From the NCBI GenBank assembly GCA_009746045.1, contig RPFO01001941.1, forward strand, positions 85,882 to 149,881: a DNA stretch of 64,000 nt, read 5' to 3'. The translations under genes and the position numbers were made by a program. Below are positions 29,463-39,874 of the stretch, one piece after another. The notes below the pieces were generated by a model. The model did not search any database. It had not been told where the DNA came from and saw only the letters and a program-made list of their open reading frames with translations. This stretch comes from Mesostigma viride. Its lineage: Eukaryota > Streptophyta > Mesostigmatophyceae > Mesostigmatales > Mesostigmataceae. Within the stretch, counting starts at the first letter, position 1. Each line of letters opens with the position of its first letter.

Positions 29463-30086
29463 ATGGCGCCCGCCGCGGTGGCCATCGTGTCGATCCTCGT
29501 GTCCATCGCCCTGATGTTCGCATTGATCTACACGAACATTCGGAACGATCCCAAGTTCGCTGCGAAGATGCCCAAGTTCGTGGTCGATCTCGTGACCGAG
29601 TGGTCGGATCCGCGCACGGACGATCAGAAGAAAAAGGATGCGGAGACCAAGGAGGCGCAAGAGGCCTACTCGAAGGACGTCGACGCCGCGATCAAGAAGG
29701 CAGCGGGGGACAAGGTGGATCTCGTGAAGGTGTGGACGCGGGCCGTCGAGCACGCGCTGTCCGTTCGACTGACGGCCCTCCGATCGGCTCGCGACAAACT
29801 GCCCCACGGCGAGGAGCGCAAGGCGGCCAACGAGGACGTCAACCAGTTCAAGGAGTTGTCCCAGTTCCTGGAATACGTGTTCGAACGAGAGATGAAGGAA
29901 GACGCCTTCGCGGTACTGTCGGCCATGATCCCGATCGTGAAGGCGATCGGGGCTTCCGAATCCACCGTCGACTACATCGTCCGCAGTCCGCTCGAATGGG
30001 TCAAGAACGAGCGGCGGTACGCCGACAACGTCGCCAACTACGTCATCCACGTGTTCGCAAAGGAAACCGAGTTCGCAGTACGCTAG
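29463..30086 (+). CDS. N-anchored virion-type protein
   Basis: 207 residues with a clear N-terminal transmembrane segment (VAIVSILVSIALMFALIYT), then a charged helical domain (DDQKKKDAETKEAQEAYSKD and later long helices). This is typical of a signal-anchored protein of the inner viral membrane. Intact frame; function not recognised. Confidence 0.65.
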   Translation: MAPAAVAIVSILVSIALMFALIYTNIRNDPKFAAKMPKFVVDLVTEWSDPRTDDQKKKDAETKEAQEAYSKDVDAAIKKAAGDKVDLVKVWTRAVEHALSVRLTALRSARDKLPHGEERKAANEDVNQFKELSQFLEYVFEREMKEDAFAVLSAMIPIVKAIGASESTVDYIVRSPLEWVKNERRYADNVANYVIHVFAKETEFAVR

Positions 30087-30145
30087 TCGAGGCGCGCCCC
30101 CGTTCGTCCTATAATTTCGTGAGCCTACGCCCGAGAGAGAGTGAG

Positions 30146-30973
30146 ATGGCGAGACGCGCGATCCGCGAGTCGAAATATCTCATGATGCGCGCCCTCGCGT
30201 CGAACGCCGCCAGTCCGCGACGGCCCGTGCGACGCGGATCCGAATGGGCGACGGATTTTGTCATCGCCCGAAGGGACGCGGAGACGAGCCCGGTGCGAAA
30301 GGAGACGTTGCAAGGGCTCGCGGACGTCGGGTACAAACTCGTGAAAAACGCGATTTCGTTGGACCTGGTCCGCTCCCTTCTGGACTCCGCCGACCGGTTC
30401 GCAGACAAGAAGGTCGGGATCTTTCAGCGGAAGTCGCGCGACGGCGCGTCCTCGGCCGGAGACCACAAGCGACACCAATACGAGATATCGCACGAGGTGT
30501 CCACCGGAGAGTTTGACATCTGGAGGACGTGCCACTCCCTCGTGACGACCTTTTTCTCGTCCAAGTACCTCGTGGTGAACCCGTGCTTTCTGTACTCAGA
30601 CGCCGGGTGCGCGCAACAGAGCGCCCACCGCGATTTCTTGTCGGACATCCACCGTTGGAGGTGCGATTTCCCCATCTCCGCACTCGTGGCGCTCGAGGAC
30701 GACACGCGATTCGTGGCGTACGAGTCGAGTTGTCGCGGAAACGGGATCAACGAGACGGCGGACGATCTGGAAGGAGACGTGACGCCGCGCGAGATCGTTT
30801 TGTCGCCGGGGAACATGCTGATGTGGCACGGGAACCTGGTGCACGCCGGCGGCGCGTACCCGCTCCTCCCGAACCGGCGCCTGTTCTTCTCCGCCGTCGC
30901 GGTGGACGACGGGCTCTCCATCCCCATGGATTACACCTTCCACGTCTCCACACGCCGTGTAAACAATGTCTGA
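30146..30973 (+). CDS. 2-oxoglutarate/Fe(II) oxygenase-like protein (PhyH type)
   Basis: 275 residues from the ATG at 30146 (MARRAIRES). The metal-binding facial triad of the double-stranded beta-helix fold is visible: HRD in QQSAHRDFLSD near residue 160, and a distal His in MLMWHGNLVHAGG near residue 230. An Arg follows about 13 residues later (LPNRRLFF), the usual 2-oxoglutarate anchor. The sequence resembles phytanoyl-CoA dioxygenase-like enzymes. The substrate is unknown; viral members of this superfamily hydroxylate protein residues or small molecules. Intact frame. Confidence 0.65.
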   Translation: MARRAIRESKYLMMRALASNAASPRRPVRRGSEWATDFVIARRDAETSPVRKETLQGLADVGYKLVKNAISLDLVRSLLDSADRFADKKVGIFQRKSRDGASSAGDHKRHQYEISHEVSTGEFDIWRTCHSLVTTFFSSKYLVVNPCFLYSDAGCAQQSAHRDFLSDIHRWRCDFPISALVALEDDTRFVAYESSCRGNGINETADDLEGDVTPREIVLSPGNMLMWHGNLVHAGGAYPLLPNRRLFFSAVAVDDGLSIPMDYTFHVSTRRVNNV

Positions 30974-31057
30974 CGACCAGAACGTGCTAAAAAAAGGGCG
31001 AGCTCGTGCAACGAAGCGGGGAGGTGCGAGGTGAAAAAACGAATCCATACTATAGAC

Positions 31058-32395
31058 ATGGACAGCACATTGACCCTCGCGGGCGTCACGACGATGCTGG
31101 TATCCGCGGCCCTCCTGCTACTCTTGATGTCCCCCCCTCGCCCTGAAACGGCCACCGAGGACGACGCCGGCCCGTCCGAAGCGGCCGCCGCACCCCCGAC
31201 CCCCGACGCCCCGGAGACGACCGAGAGGTGCGGGAGCGACACCGCGTCCATGCTCACTCTCCTCGAGGACTCCCTGTGCGCGCAGAAGGGACAAGGGGGG
31301 CGCGTGGCGGAGATCGGGTGGTCGAAGACGCTCGCGTACGGCGTCGCGGTCGGCGTGGCGGACTATTACAACCCCTTGGGCATCCTGAGCGTGGCGACGG
31401 GCAGTCTCTTCAAGCCCAACGCCGTTTCCAATTGGTTCGACCGAGTGGCGTCGGACGTGAACGCCACGTTCGGCGACGTGGCGATCGGGAAAAGAGGCCC
31501 GCTGCTCTCCCCGTTCCATTTGACGAAGATCGCGTTGAATTGCGAAAAACGGGGCAAGGCGTGCGAGAGGCTCGAGAAGTTGGACAAGGCGTGGCAGTAC
31601 ATCCCCGTCAACTTCGCGATGATGAAGACCGTGGGTCTCGTCCACAAACTGAACGACCGCGCTGGGAAGTTGAAGATCAAGGGCAAGAGCATCGCGCAGA
31701 TGCAGCTGACGGCGGTGGCGGGCGTCGGCGCGTTCGCGACGGCGTACGTCACGGAACTGATCCAGATCGTCACGTTCAAGAAGGTGTCTCTGGTCCCTGT
31801 GGTGTCCATGTATCTGGCGGGCTTGCGCGCGGCGTTCGACGTCATCGACGACCTGTTCCCGTGGCTGAAGTTCGCGACGAAGGCGCTCGCGTGGCTCGAG
31901 AAGGGGTTCAACAAGGCCACGTGCAAAGTGGTGGCCCTGTTCGGCGCCAAACCGGACATGTGTAAGATCAACCGCCCGCCGTTCTTGCAAGCGTATCACG
32001 ACACGTTGGCGAAGGAGGCGGGACGACGGAAGAAGATCGCGGACGCGCCCGACGCCACCGTACAGCAGAAAGACGAGTATCACGAGTTCGAGCGGCTGCG
32101 ATGGGTGGTATACGATCGCATCAAAAAGTACTTCCAGACGAACGAAGACGCCGTCACGGTCTCGTTCATGTTCGACGTCGTCGCCAAACTGTCCCCTAAC
32201 GAGAGCGAGGAGTTCTACCAGAAGATCGCGCACGACCCGCAGAACTGGGTCAAGGCGAACCCGAAGAACGAGGAGGCGTTCATGAAGTGGGCGATGGACG
32301 ACGCGAGCATCAAGAGCTGGATCGAGAGACTGAAGACGGACGCCGAGAAGGCCGCGGAAGTGCCCATCGAGCAGAACACGACCTATCAGTTCTAA
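31058..32395 (+). CDS. membrane-anchored virion-type protein with Cys pairs
   Basis: 445 residues from the ATG at 31058 (MDSTLTLAG), directly behind CATACTATAG (31046-31055) and an A-run, the late-type promoter layout. An N-terminal transmembrane segment (MLVSAALLLLLM) is followed by an acidic Pro-rich linker and a large domain with scattered Cys (RCGSD, LCAQKG, NCEKRGKACERL, TCKVV, DMCKI) and internal hydrophobic stretches (LTAVAGVGAFATAYVTEL). It may be a disulfide-bonded entry or membrane protein; the overall look recalls, weakly, myristoylated membrane proteins of NCLDVs, but no hallmark motif is certain. Intact frame. Confidence 0.6.
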   Translation: MDSTLTLAGVTTMLVSAALLLLLMSPPRPETATEDDAGPSEAAAAPPTPDAPETTERCGSDTASMLTLLEDSLCAQKGQGGRVAEIGWSKTLAYGVAVGVADYYNPLGILSVATGSLFKPNAVSNWFDRVASDVNATFGDVAIGKRGPLLSPFHLTKIALNCEKRGKACERLEKLDKAWQYIPVNFAMMKTVGLVHKLNDRAGKLKIKGKSIAQMQLTAVAGVGAFATAYVTELIQIVTFKKVSLVPVVSMYLAGLRAAFDVIDDLFPWLKFATKALAWLEKGFNKATCKVVALFGAKPDMCKINRPPFLQAYHDTLAKEAGRRKKIADAPDATVQQKDEYHEFERLRWVVYDRIKKYFQTNEDAVTVSFMFDVVAKLSPNESEEFYQKIAHDPQNWVKANPKNEEAFMKWAMDDASIKSWIERLKTDAEKAAEVPIEQNTTYQF

Positions 32396-33023
32396 TCGGT
32401 CTCGCTCCTAGCGGCGGGGGCGGGGGCGAGAGAGTAGGGATGCCGGATCTCGATACTGTCGTCGAAGGTCAATTCGATCCCGGTCGATAGACACACGTCG
32501 TGCGCGATGAGCACCTTCTCCAGGCAGCAGCCGGGGTGGCGGAGGTCTGGAAAAGATGGAGCCGCTTGCGGTACTCGGGGAAGTATTTTCCGTACGACAC
32601 GAGCTGGCCGACGCCCTCCATCCATCTCTGGAATCCCTTGACTTCCACGATCAACTTCTGCGAGGGACAGAATATGTCGATGAGCCCGGCGGGACATTTG
32701 AATTCGCGGATCCCACCGAGACGTTCCGCCAGGCTCTCCTGGATCATCGTTTCCGACAAGAACGGACGCCGGTCCTCGTTCTTGGCGTCGCCACCGTCCC
32801 GGAGTTCGGCGGAACTGCGCAAGGCCTCTAGACACTTTCGAGTCACGAATATGACGCTCGTGGGACGACCTTTGCTGCCCCGCCTGACGGCGGTGCGGAA
32901 GTCGACCCCCTCTTGAAACTTTTCCGCTAACGCGTCCTTAAGACGGGTCTTTCCCACCCGTCCGATGTGCAGTTCTTTCATCATCTTATCCGTTACAGAA
33001 ATAAACTCGTCCTCCTGTTCCAT
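32392..33023 (-). pseudogene. KilA-N/MSV199-like regulator with PD-(D/E)XK-like domain, one frameshift
   Basis: The N-terminal part from 33023 (VTDKMMKELHIGRVGKTRLKDALA) resembles phage/NCLDV antirepressor-type DNA-binding domains. The second part carries a nuclease-like core: GLIDIFCPSQKLIVEVKGFQRW, i.e. D ... E-V-K, followed by GQLVSYGKYFPEYRKRLHLF. After about 160 codons the frame ends in unrelated sequence, while a second frame gives the expected ending (CCLEKVLIAHDVCL, then IELTFDDSI) up to 32392. One indel near 32540 explains this. The same second domain recurs at 55247-56065 and, degenerate, at 46390 and 49390. Confidence 0.65.
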
Positions 33024-33091
33024 TATATTGCATCTTAATAAACATCATTTATTTGTACTTTGCGTAACCGAACATGGATGAAATGAATTTA

Positions 33092-34225
33092 TTAAAAGGT
33101 AAGACCCTTCCACCACACGGGGAACCGTTTGACAAACTCCTTCCTTTCCTCCTCCGTCGGGTACCGTACGCGGGCCGAGTCTAACGCGGAGCGGGATCTG
33201 GCCATCGCCACCCATTCCGGACCCCCCCACGCCACGATCTCCGTCGCGTCACCGCCGTCGACCTCGATCGCGATGTCCCCCATGACGTGAAACCTCCCGG
33301 AAGGCACTTGGACGCACCCGGACGCGCCCACGATCGTGACGCTCGCGAACTCGCGGTCGCGCGCCGTGACGAGTCCGTTGTACACGTCACCCCCCTCGCC
33401 GTACACCGTGATCACGAGATGAGATCCCGATCCCCGCCGCGTCCTGGAGAGGACGTCGTGCGCGGCGTCGGCTTCGACGCAGAGACACGACCCCTCCGCG
33501 ACGGACATGTCGATGGCGTTCATGGGATCGATGTGACGCAGCAAGTCCGCGACGTCCACGCCCTTGCCCCAGTACACCGCCTTGGGCCCGCGCAAGAAGA
33601 GACGGTTCGAGTTGGCCATCATGAGGCCCTCGAAGGGTCGCTCGAACCAGTCCTGGTCGATTCTGCATCGGTTGATGGTATGACGGACAGCCAACCGGTC
33701 GGGAAACACGGCCAGCATGGCGCACGGATACGACACGAGCCATCGGCGCGCGTGGAGCAGGGCCAGGACGACGGCGTATTCGAAATAGTAGACACCCAAG
33801 CTCGGTATTTTGACAGACGCGGCGTCGAGGATGACGATGTCGATCCCCGGATGATGCTTCAGGAAGGCCGCGACGTGACGCCAATGCAGCTTGACGGTGC
33901 GGAGATCGAGGGGGTAATCGTGTTGGACGCTTCCTAAGTCGAGCCGCGCACCCCATCGCGTCAACTCCGCGTTCGCGTCGTCCTTCACGGCGATCCGCAC
34001 GGCGGACAGCTCCCGATCGACATCCCATCCCGGGAGAAGGGCATCGCGGATACTCTTCGGACACGCGTACATCGTCTTTCGAAGGAGAGGCCACATCTCG
34101 GCCATGCACGCTTGGGAGGAGATACTCCACATCGCGGCGTCGCCCGCGCCTTCGTCGACGACGATCTGCATGATGTGACGACGGAGTTCGAGGGGGAGCT
34201 TGTCGAAATCCCCCAGTTCCGTCAT
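33092..34225 (-). CDS. F-box-like protein
   Basis: 377 residues. The N-terminus (FDKLPLELRRHIMQIVV) matches the core LP-x-E-L/I-x-x-x-I-L pattern of F-box domains, which recruit substrates to SCF ubiquitin ligases. The rest has no evident repeats such as LRR or ankyrin; its C-terminal third alternates short strands (SVTIVGASGCVQVPSGRFHV). If real, it may redirect host ubiquitination, like other NCLDV F-box proteins. Intact frame. Confidence 0.6.
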   Translation of the reverse strand: MTELGDFDKLPLELRRHIMQIVVDEGAGDAAMWSISSQACMAEMWPLLRKTMYACPKSIRDALLPGWDVDRELSAVRIAVKDDANAELTRWGARLDLGSVQHDYPLDLRTVKLHWRHVAAFLKHHPGIDIVILDAASVKIPSLGVYYFEYAVVLALLHARRWLVSYPCAMLAVFPDRLAVRHTINRCRIDQDWFERPFEGLMMANSNRLFLRGPKAVYWGKGVDVADLLRHIDPMNAIDMSVAEGSCLCVEADAAHDVLSRTRRGSGSHLVITVYGEGGDVYNGLVTARDREFASVTIVGASGCVQVPSGRFHVMGDIAIEVDGGDATEIVAWGGPEWVAMARSRSALDSARVRYPTEEERKEFVKRFPVWWKGLTF

Positions 34226-34237
34226 GGTGGTGGCCGC

Positions 34238-35281
34238 TCACGAGGCGAGGAGAGAGAGGATGCGCTCGGTGGATGCGGGAGCCTCAAGGGCCGGCCTTAT
34301 GAACTCCCCCATCGCCATCGACTGGTCCGGACCGACACCTTGATCCTTCATCATCTGTTCCAACGACGCCGTGTCGGCATCGTCCATCATCGGACCGTCC
34401 GCTGCGGACGACATATCGAACGGATAGAACGTGATCTCGTCGAGTTTCGGATCGTTCAGATCCGTCCCCTGGTCCGGCACCCCGGCCGTCTTGGTGGTTC
34501 CCGGGACGATGCCGACGACCGGTAGCCCGAGTTCCTTCCGTATGCTGTTCTGCAACGCTTCGTAGTTGGCGTCACAGTTGACGCCCCGGAGCCGCTTCTG
34601 CTTACACAGGTCATGTACGCCGACGTTTTGGCCTCCTCGCCTTCTAGAACCTTCTTCGCGGCGACCCCGTCTTTCCAGTCTCGCACGAACTGCTCTCTCA
34701 GCTCCCGCTCGTGCTGGTTGAACGCGTCCACCTTCTCGAACTTCGCCATGTGTTGCGTCACTCGGAGACCGTTGATGATCCCCCTCATCTCGGACGCGCA
34801 CGGCGGCGTCTGGCTCAGACAGGGGTGCGATCCGACCCCTTGGCCAAGATCTGTTCCGCGGTGGGCACAGGGTACCCCGTCGCGACCCGCAAGGACCAGT
34901 AATCGATCGCGTCGACGACGTTCTTGATCTCCTTCTTCTCCACGACTCCTTCGGCGATCCTCCCCATGACGTTGAGCACGCGTTCGCCGCACGGCACGGC
35001 GTCGTTGCATTCCGAGAGATGCATGCGCAGCGCGACCTCTTGCGGCGAAGGCATCTCCAACTTCCCGCTCTCCTTCGCCTTGGCCGAGACCTGATCGACC
35101 CAGAACCGCACCTGTTCGTCGTCCCCCGCCGGAGACGCGGCCGAGGAGGGGGGCGACGCGTCAGTTGACCCCGCGACGTCAGGCGACCCGCCGGACGATT
35201 TCCGCCATCTCGCAACGGCGTACGCGGTGGACGCGACGAGCGCCAACACGAACGCGAGCAGAATCCCAGAGTCTTGTCCAT
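34238..35281 (-). pseudogene. membrane-anchored virion-type protein, multiple frameshifts
   Basis: A start at 35281 (MDKTLGF) is followed after one frame change by a hydrophobic anchor (LLAFVLALVASTAYAV) and a helical region with SECNDAVPCGERVLNVMGRI in the frame ending at 34815. Coding then moves to another frame near 34820 (EMRGIINGLRVTQHMAKFEK) and to a third near 34610 (ALQNSIRKELGLPVVGIVPG), ending ILSLLAS at 34238. At least three indels are needed. Likely an inner-membrane virion protein; family not recognised. Confidence 0.55.
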
Positions 35282-35315
35282 TCTACTAAGCGTAGACGGA
35301 GAATTAAATCCTCCT

Positions 35316-36556
35316 TCAGACTTCCATTTCCACCCTGTGGACGTCGACGTCGGACGCCTTCTTTTTTCGCGTGCCCCTCTTCTTCTTCGTCGTGCCGTCG
35401 AGCTGCACGGTGCGGACGTCGTCGCTGTCCCCCATGACGCTGCCGTTGACGCTCTCGTCGTCGAACTTGCCGTCTAAGGTCTCGACGATGACGGCGGCCG
35501 CGGGACGGGTGGAGCTGAGCGTGTCCTCGACGATGCGGTCGAGCGACGTGAGCGGCGGCGCGTGCGCCCTCGCGCGGGCCCCGTCCATCATCCCTCCCAT
35601 GTCGAATCCGGCCGCCATCGGACCCCTCATGACGTACGGCTCCTTCCCCCCGGCCGCGGGCGTGGCGGGGGCTCGAGCAGGCGGGGGGGCGCGGAGGACC
35701 CCGGGTCCATGCTGTTCTTCATCATGACCTTGAGGAGGGACTTCATGAGCTCCGGGTCCTGCTTAGCGATCTCCGACATGGACGGGAGTCCCGCGCGCGT
35801 GAAACTCGCGGTCATATGGAACATGAGCGCCGAGCCGCCGACCATGAGGATGAGCTCGATCTCGGGCGCCATTGCCACCTTCCCGCGGTGCTTGTCGTAC
35901 AGCCGCTCGAACACGTTGTCGTAGTCTCCGATGTTGGCCATGACGCTCTCGGACCACCCGTCGAGTTTCAGGCCGATGGGGTCGTACCGACTGTTGAGGA
36001 ATTGGACGGCGCTCGTCCCGGCGACCAGGATCTGCCGCATCATGTTCACCGCGTTCCGACACTCGGCGGCCCGCTCGATCTTCGAGTACTCGAACCGCAT
36101 CTCGTCCAAATCGGACCGCATGTCGAACTGAGGGACCTCGAACCCCCTCTCCTTCAGCCTGTGCAGCCGATGCAGGAGGTCGGTCTTCTCCTTGAAGATC
36201 TCCTCGCGCGTCGGTTTGGGCGCCTCGGGGGCACGCGGAGGCGCGTCGTTTCCGACGCCCCCGTCGTCATCGTCAAAGTCCCCGTCCTCGCCCCCAAAAT
36301 CGTCGAACGCGAACGAACCGTCGTCCTCGCCGCCCATCGCGTGCGGCGGAGGGGGCGGGGGCGCGAACGGGGACCGGGCCTTGCGCGGGTTCGCGAGCAT
36401 CTCGAAGATCTCGTCGCCCCCGCCCCCGCCCCCGCCCCCGCCACTCGGATCGACGTGCCTGGCGCTCGACGGTTCGGGCCTGCGATGCCCTCCCTTGACG
36501 ACCGGCATATCGTCTTCGTCTTCGACGATGTCGACCCCCATGAAACGCGCGGCCAT
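35316..36556 (-). pseudogene. NCLDV-conserved protein resembling DUF5767, one probable frameshift
   Basis: The start at 36556 (MAARFMGVDIVEDEDD) follows a GTATAC box at 36564-36569. After a Gly/acidic low-complexity region come the conserved-looking core blocks DPIGLKLDGWSESVMANIGDYDNVFERLYDKHRGKVAM and PEIELILMVGGSALMFHMT. From memory these match a family present in most algal NCLDVs (DUF5767-like). The frame ends at 35627, while the expected tail (KEPYVMRGPMAAGFDMGGMM onward) follows in another frame to 35316. The stop and a possible new ATG overlap as ATGA, so two overlapping genes are an alternative. A G-run near 35655 makes an indel likely. Confidence 0.7.
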
Positions 36557-36647
36557 GGATTCCGTATACGAACCCGCGCACATAACTTTGACTTCGTCTC
36601 GAACGCGCCTGCCAAAAAAACCGCCGCCTACTCGTATACGGCCGGAC

Positions 36648-37415
36648 ATGATGAGCGAATTTTTGATAGGTCTCCTGGTCATCGCGTCGGCGGTGCTGAT
36701 TTTCCACATCGCGAACAACCGCCACAACGTCTCGCCCGAATCGTCCCCGGACACGCCGGTTGTGTCCTCTGATGCGACAGATGCCCTCGGGGTCTTGGTG
36801 CCGCCGGCGCGTCCCACCCGCCCCCCGCACCGATCCGACGCGGAGGTCGCTGCGGACGAGTATCACAACACGCGCCAGCGGAACGTTCTGATGGCGCAGT
36901 TGCAAGTCCTCGACGTGCCCCGCGAGATCCTCCTGTCGACCATCCTCGTGAAGCGGCCGGACGAATTCGGGCGCCTGAAGGACGTGGACGAGATCTCCGA
37001 GGCCCAGTGCAAACTCCCCGAGTCGGAGGTGGCGCGCAGACTCCGAGGCAAGGTCAGTAAGAGCTACCGACTGGGCCCCTTCCACGTGGTGTTCGACGAC
37101 ACGGACTCGACCTTTTCGGTGTTGCAACTGATCCCGGAGAACGCGTACCCGAACCCGTCCATCATCCCGATGCCGTCGATCAAGTACTCGTCCGTGCCCC
37201 GACAGACCTACTCCCGCGCGCACATCGACGCGCTCATGACCAACCTGCGACGACAGGCGTCGCCCACGGCCACGAACAAGGAATGCGTCGTATCGCGCGG
37301 CGATATCGCCCTGGCACTGTTCGAGTCGGTCGACGCGCGCGTGGTGGACAACAAGGTCCGCGGGACCGTGACGAAGCGGAAACTGTACGTGTTCCGGACA
37401 GGGGAAGGGTACTGA
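36648..37415 (+). CDS. N-anchored virion-type protein
   Basis: 255 residues from the ATG at 36648, with GTATAC at 36634-36639 and an upstream A-run. An N-terminal transmembrane segment (FLIGLLVIASAVLIFHIA) precedes a disordered Pro-rich linker and a folded part with EYHNTRQRNVLMAQLQVLDVP and a basic C-terminus. Divergent from the DUF5767-like gene, sharing a short intergenic region. Intact frame; function not recognised. Confidence 0.65.
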   Translation: MMSEFLIGLLVIASAVLIFHIANNRHNVSPESSPDTPVVSSDATDALGVLVPPARPTRPPHRSDAEVAADEYHNTRQRNVLMAQLQVLDVPREILLSTILVKRPDEFGRLKDVDEISEAQCKLPESEVARRLRGKVSKSYRLGPFHVVFDDTDSTFSVLQLIPENAYPNPSIIPMPSIKYSSVPRQTYSRAHIDALMTNLRRQASPTATNKECVVSRGDIALALFESVDARVVDNKVRGTVTKRKLYVFRTGEGY

Positions 37416-37457
37416 AACGGTCCTCCGTGATTTATTCTGCGCTTATCATTAACACAA

Positions 37458-39019
37458 ATGCCCGTACGAAAGCCCGCATCCGCGCCGTCTAAGAAGCCGC
37501 GAGCCGCGCGTACTAGGACGAGGAAGAGTCACGTCGCGAGGGCGGGCGAGGTCGAGGGTGCGAGCGACGAAGAGGTCAATGCCGACCGCGAGGAGCCGGG
37601 GTTGAGTATCACCGAAGCGGTCGCGAAAGAGAAGACGCTGAAACGGGTGGCAAATAAAGCCTTCCGCGCCGAAACGGATGGCCCCCCTCTTTCGGACGAG
37701 CAGCTCGCGATAATGGACAAAAAAATATTGAAAGCGATGGAAAAAGCTGAAAAGGAGGCGGACAGGTGGGACCAAACCATGAAGAATGTACCAAAGAAAC
37801 GTAGGAGCATTCACGCCGTGCCCCCCCCTAGGGTGCATGTCAAACTGGAGGAACCTGCCGAGACATTTTACAACCCGGCAACGGGTCGCACGGAGCTCCC
37901 GAACAAGTGGGTCGAGTTCAACGAATTGAACGGAATCGATCTCAAGAACAAGATGTCAGGATGGTCGAAGGAAGAAACGGCGCGACGGTTTCGCGAGTTC
38001 TCGGAAAAGGTCGATAGGGGGAGATTGACCTCAACGAGTTGGTGCGCGCAAGGGGCGCCAATTGGAATCGACAGGTTGGGCCAGGAATGACGAAGGCCAC
38101 GCAACAGGTACGCCCCCCCCTTGGCGGTATGAGAGGGCGTTGGAACAAGGCCATTCGAGAGTTCGAGAATCTAACCGGACACAAGAGGGACGAGCTGGTG
38201 AAGGATGGCAAGTTACAACTCACGGAGAAGGACTTGAGGACGGCAGGGATGATCGTCAACAAGAACTTCTTCAACAACTCGTTCCCGATGCACGAGGTCC
38301 TGTTGAGACTCGAAAATGAGGGCGAGGGGTATGCCAACGTTGGCTCAGCGTACGCGCTCGGAAAACACAAAATCGCCATCAACAAGGACGAATTCGAGAG
38401 AGGCGCAGTTGACAAAGACAGGTTTTTGATAGGAGAGGGAAGTCTGATCCGAAACGACGCCCAGCAACTTTTGCAGACCCTAGCTCATGAGATGGTCCAT
38501 TCTGCGAACGCGAGATGGGCCCCTGCGACCGACCTGAAATACGACTACCACGGCCCCGATTTCCAACGCCACAATCGGCTGTTCAACGGACTCGACACCA
38601 CTCACGACTACTTCGGCCACGTGATAGAAAAGAATAAGATTCCCTCTTTCGACGAAACGGGAGATTTTTTGGAGGTGAAATTACCTCCTCGAGGCGCGTC
38701 TACCGATAAGTCTCGGTATTACAACAGCACCTTGCCGTACACGCGAGCTGAACTCGAACAAGGCAATCGCGAGGGGGATCGAATAGGATTGGAGGAGATG
38801 CGAAATCGCAGACCGAAGCAGGCCGCACGCATAGAGTCGGGGAGGAAGAAAAGGAAGTCGTCGTACTACCTGCCCTTGTTCGACCCCGAGGACGAAGACA
38901 CGCGCGAGAAGAGACTCTACGCCATGGCCGAGGTTTTGGGTCACACGGAACACCCCGTACAAGACCCCATCTCGAAGATCCAACGCAAGAGGGCTCGTTC
39001 TTCTAAATCTCTCAAGTAA
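37458..39019 (+). pseudogene. SprT-like zinc metalloprotease, one frameshift
   Basis: A basic N-terminal part from 37458 (MPVRKPASAPSKKPRAARTRTRK) continues to about 38030, where the frame shifts next to a G-run (GTCGATAGGGGGAG). It goes on as NELVRARGANWNRQVG to 39019. The C-terminal part has the catalytic LLQTLAHEMVHSANARW (HExxH), then DYHGPDFQRH with a further His and Asp, as in SprT/SPRTN-type proteases that cut DNA-bound proteins. About 520 codons in total. A role in repairing or unpackaging protein-DNA crosslinks is suggested by the family; virion proteolysis is an alternative. Confidence 0.7.
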
Positions 39020-39029
39020 GTGTGAAGAC

Positions 39030-39820
39030 ATGCCGCGGGCCGTTAAAGGGCACAGGACACGGGCCCCTGTCTTCAGAACTGCCGGGGGGGTACTGACGCA
39101 AGTCATGCCGCTGGTGGACCGCAAGAACATCAACAAGGCGTACCACGCCGCGCAGGACCGGTTGGACGACCCCGACATGATACTGCACGAATTGGAACTG
39201 CGGAGAATGATCGACGGCCATTGGAACCCGTACGACCGCGTGACGAACGCGTCCGGGGTATCGCGACCTCCGCCCGACGGTTCCGCGTGGGGTCACCGGT
39301 ACTTTTACGACCAAGAGGCGGAAAGACTCGCGAGCGACACGTGGGACAAAGGGTGGCGATTCGCGCCCGAGTTCGTTCGCGGGTCGCGTCACGCGGCGAT
39401 CGACGTGCACGAAAAGATGCGGGGAATAGCCGCGAAAAGGATGGACAAACGCGCTCTCATCGACAACATGCATCTCATGTTGCCCACCCCCGACCGCTCC
39501 GCCGACCCTTCGGCGCCCGCGCACTCGTACGGCGCCGGACTCCTCGCCGTGGACCGCGCGACGGCCGAGAACACGCGTCCCTACCAACGCCCCACCGGAT
39601 GGGGCGCCCCCTCCCCCCGAACATGTGGGAGGGGGCGTCGGCAGCACCCGAATGGACCGGCCCGAGCGGGTGGGATGTCTACTACGGGGACGCCGCGACG
39701 AACGGGTGGGACGACGATCACAGTGTTGGACAGACAAAGCGGAGGCGAAAGAGAGCTACGCCCGCGCGCAAGAAGAAGACGACACCCGTATCTAGCAAAC
39801 GTAAGAGACGGAATAAATAA
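39030..39820 (+). pseudogene. virion-type protein with basic tail, one frameshift
   Basis: From 39030 (MPRAVKGHRTRAPVFRTAGG) the frame is protein-like to about 39600 (RYFYDQEAERLASDTWDKGW). At a C-run (GCCCCCTCCCCCC, near 39605-39618) it moves to the frame carrying NMWEGASAAPEWTGPSGWDV and a very basic C-terminus (KRRRKRATPARKKK) with the stop at 39820. The original frame runs on to 40058 in low-quality sequence. The basic tail suggests DNA contact. No family recognised. Confidence 0.6.
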
Positions 39821-39874
39821 ATGCTTTATTGATCATCGACATCATCATTCACATCGAGTCTACATCTCCTTGCA

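Noticed and set aside
29435-30145. Upstream extension of the oxygenase-like frame
   Set aside because: It overlaps a convincing membrane-anchored gene (29463-30086) in another frame and is Arg/Gly-rich without motif; the ATG at 30146 is the natural start.
31058-32395. Assignment as a poxvirus L1/F9-type entry protein
   Set aside because: The Cys pattern and anchor position do not convincingly match; left as an unnamed membrane protein.
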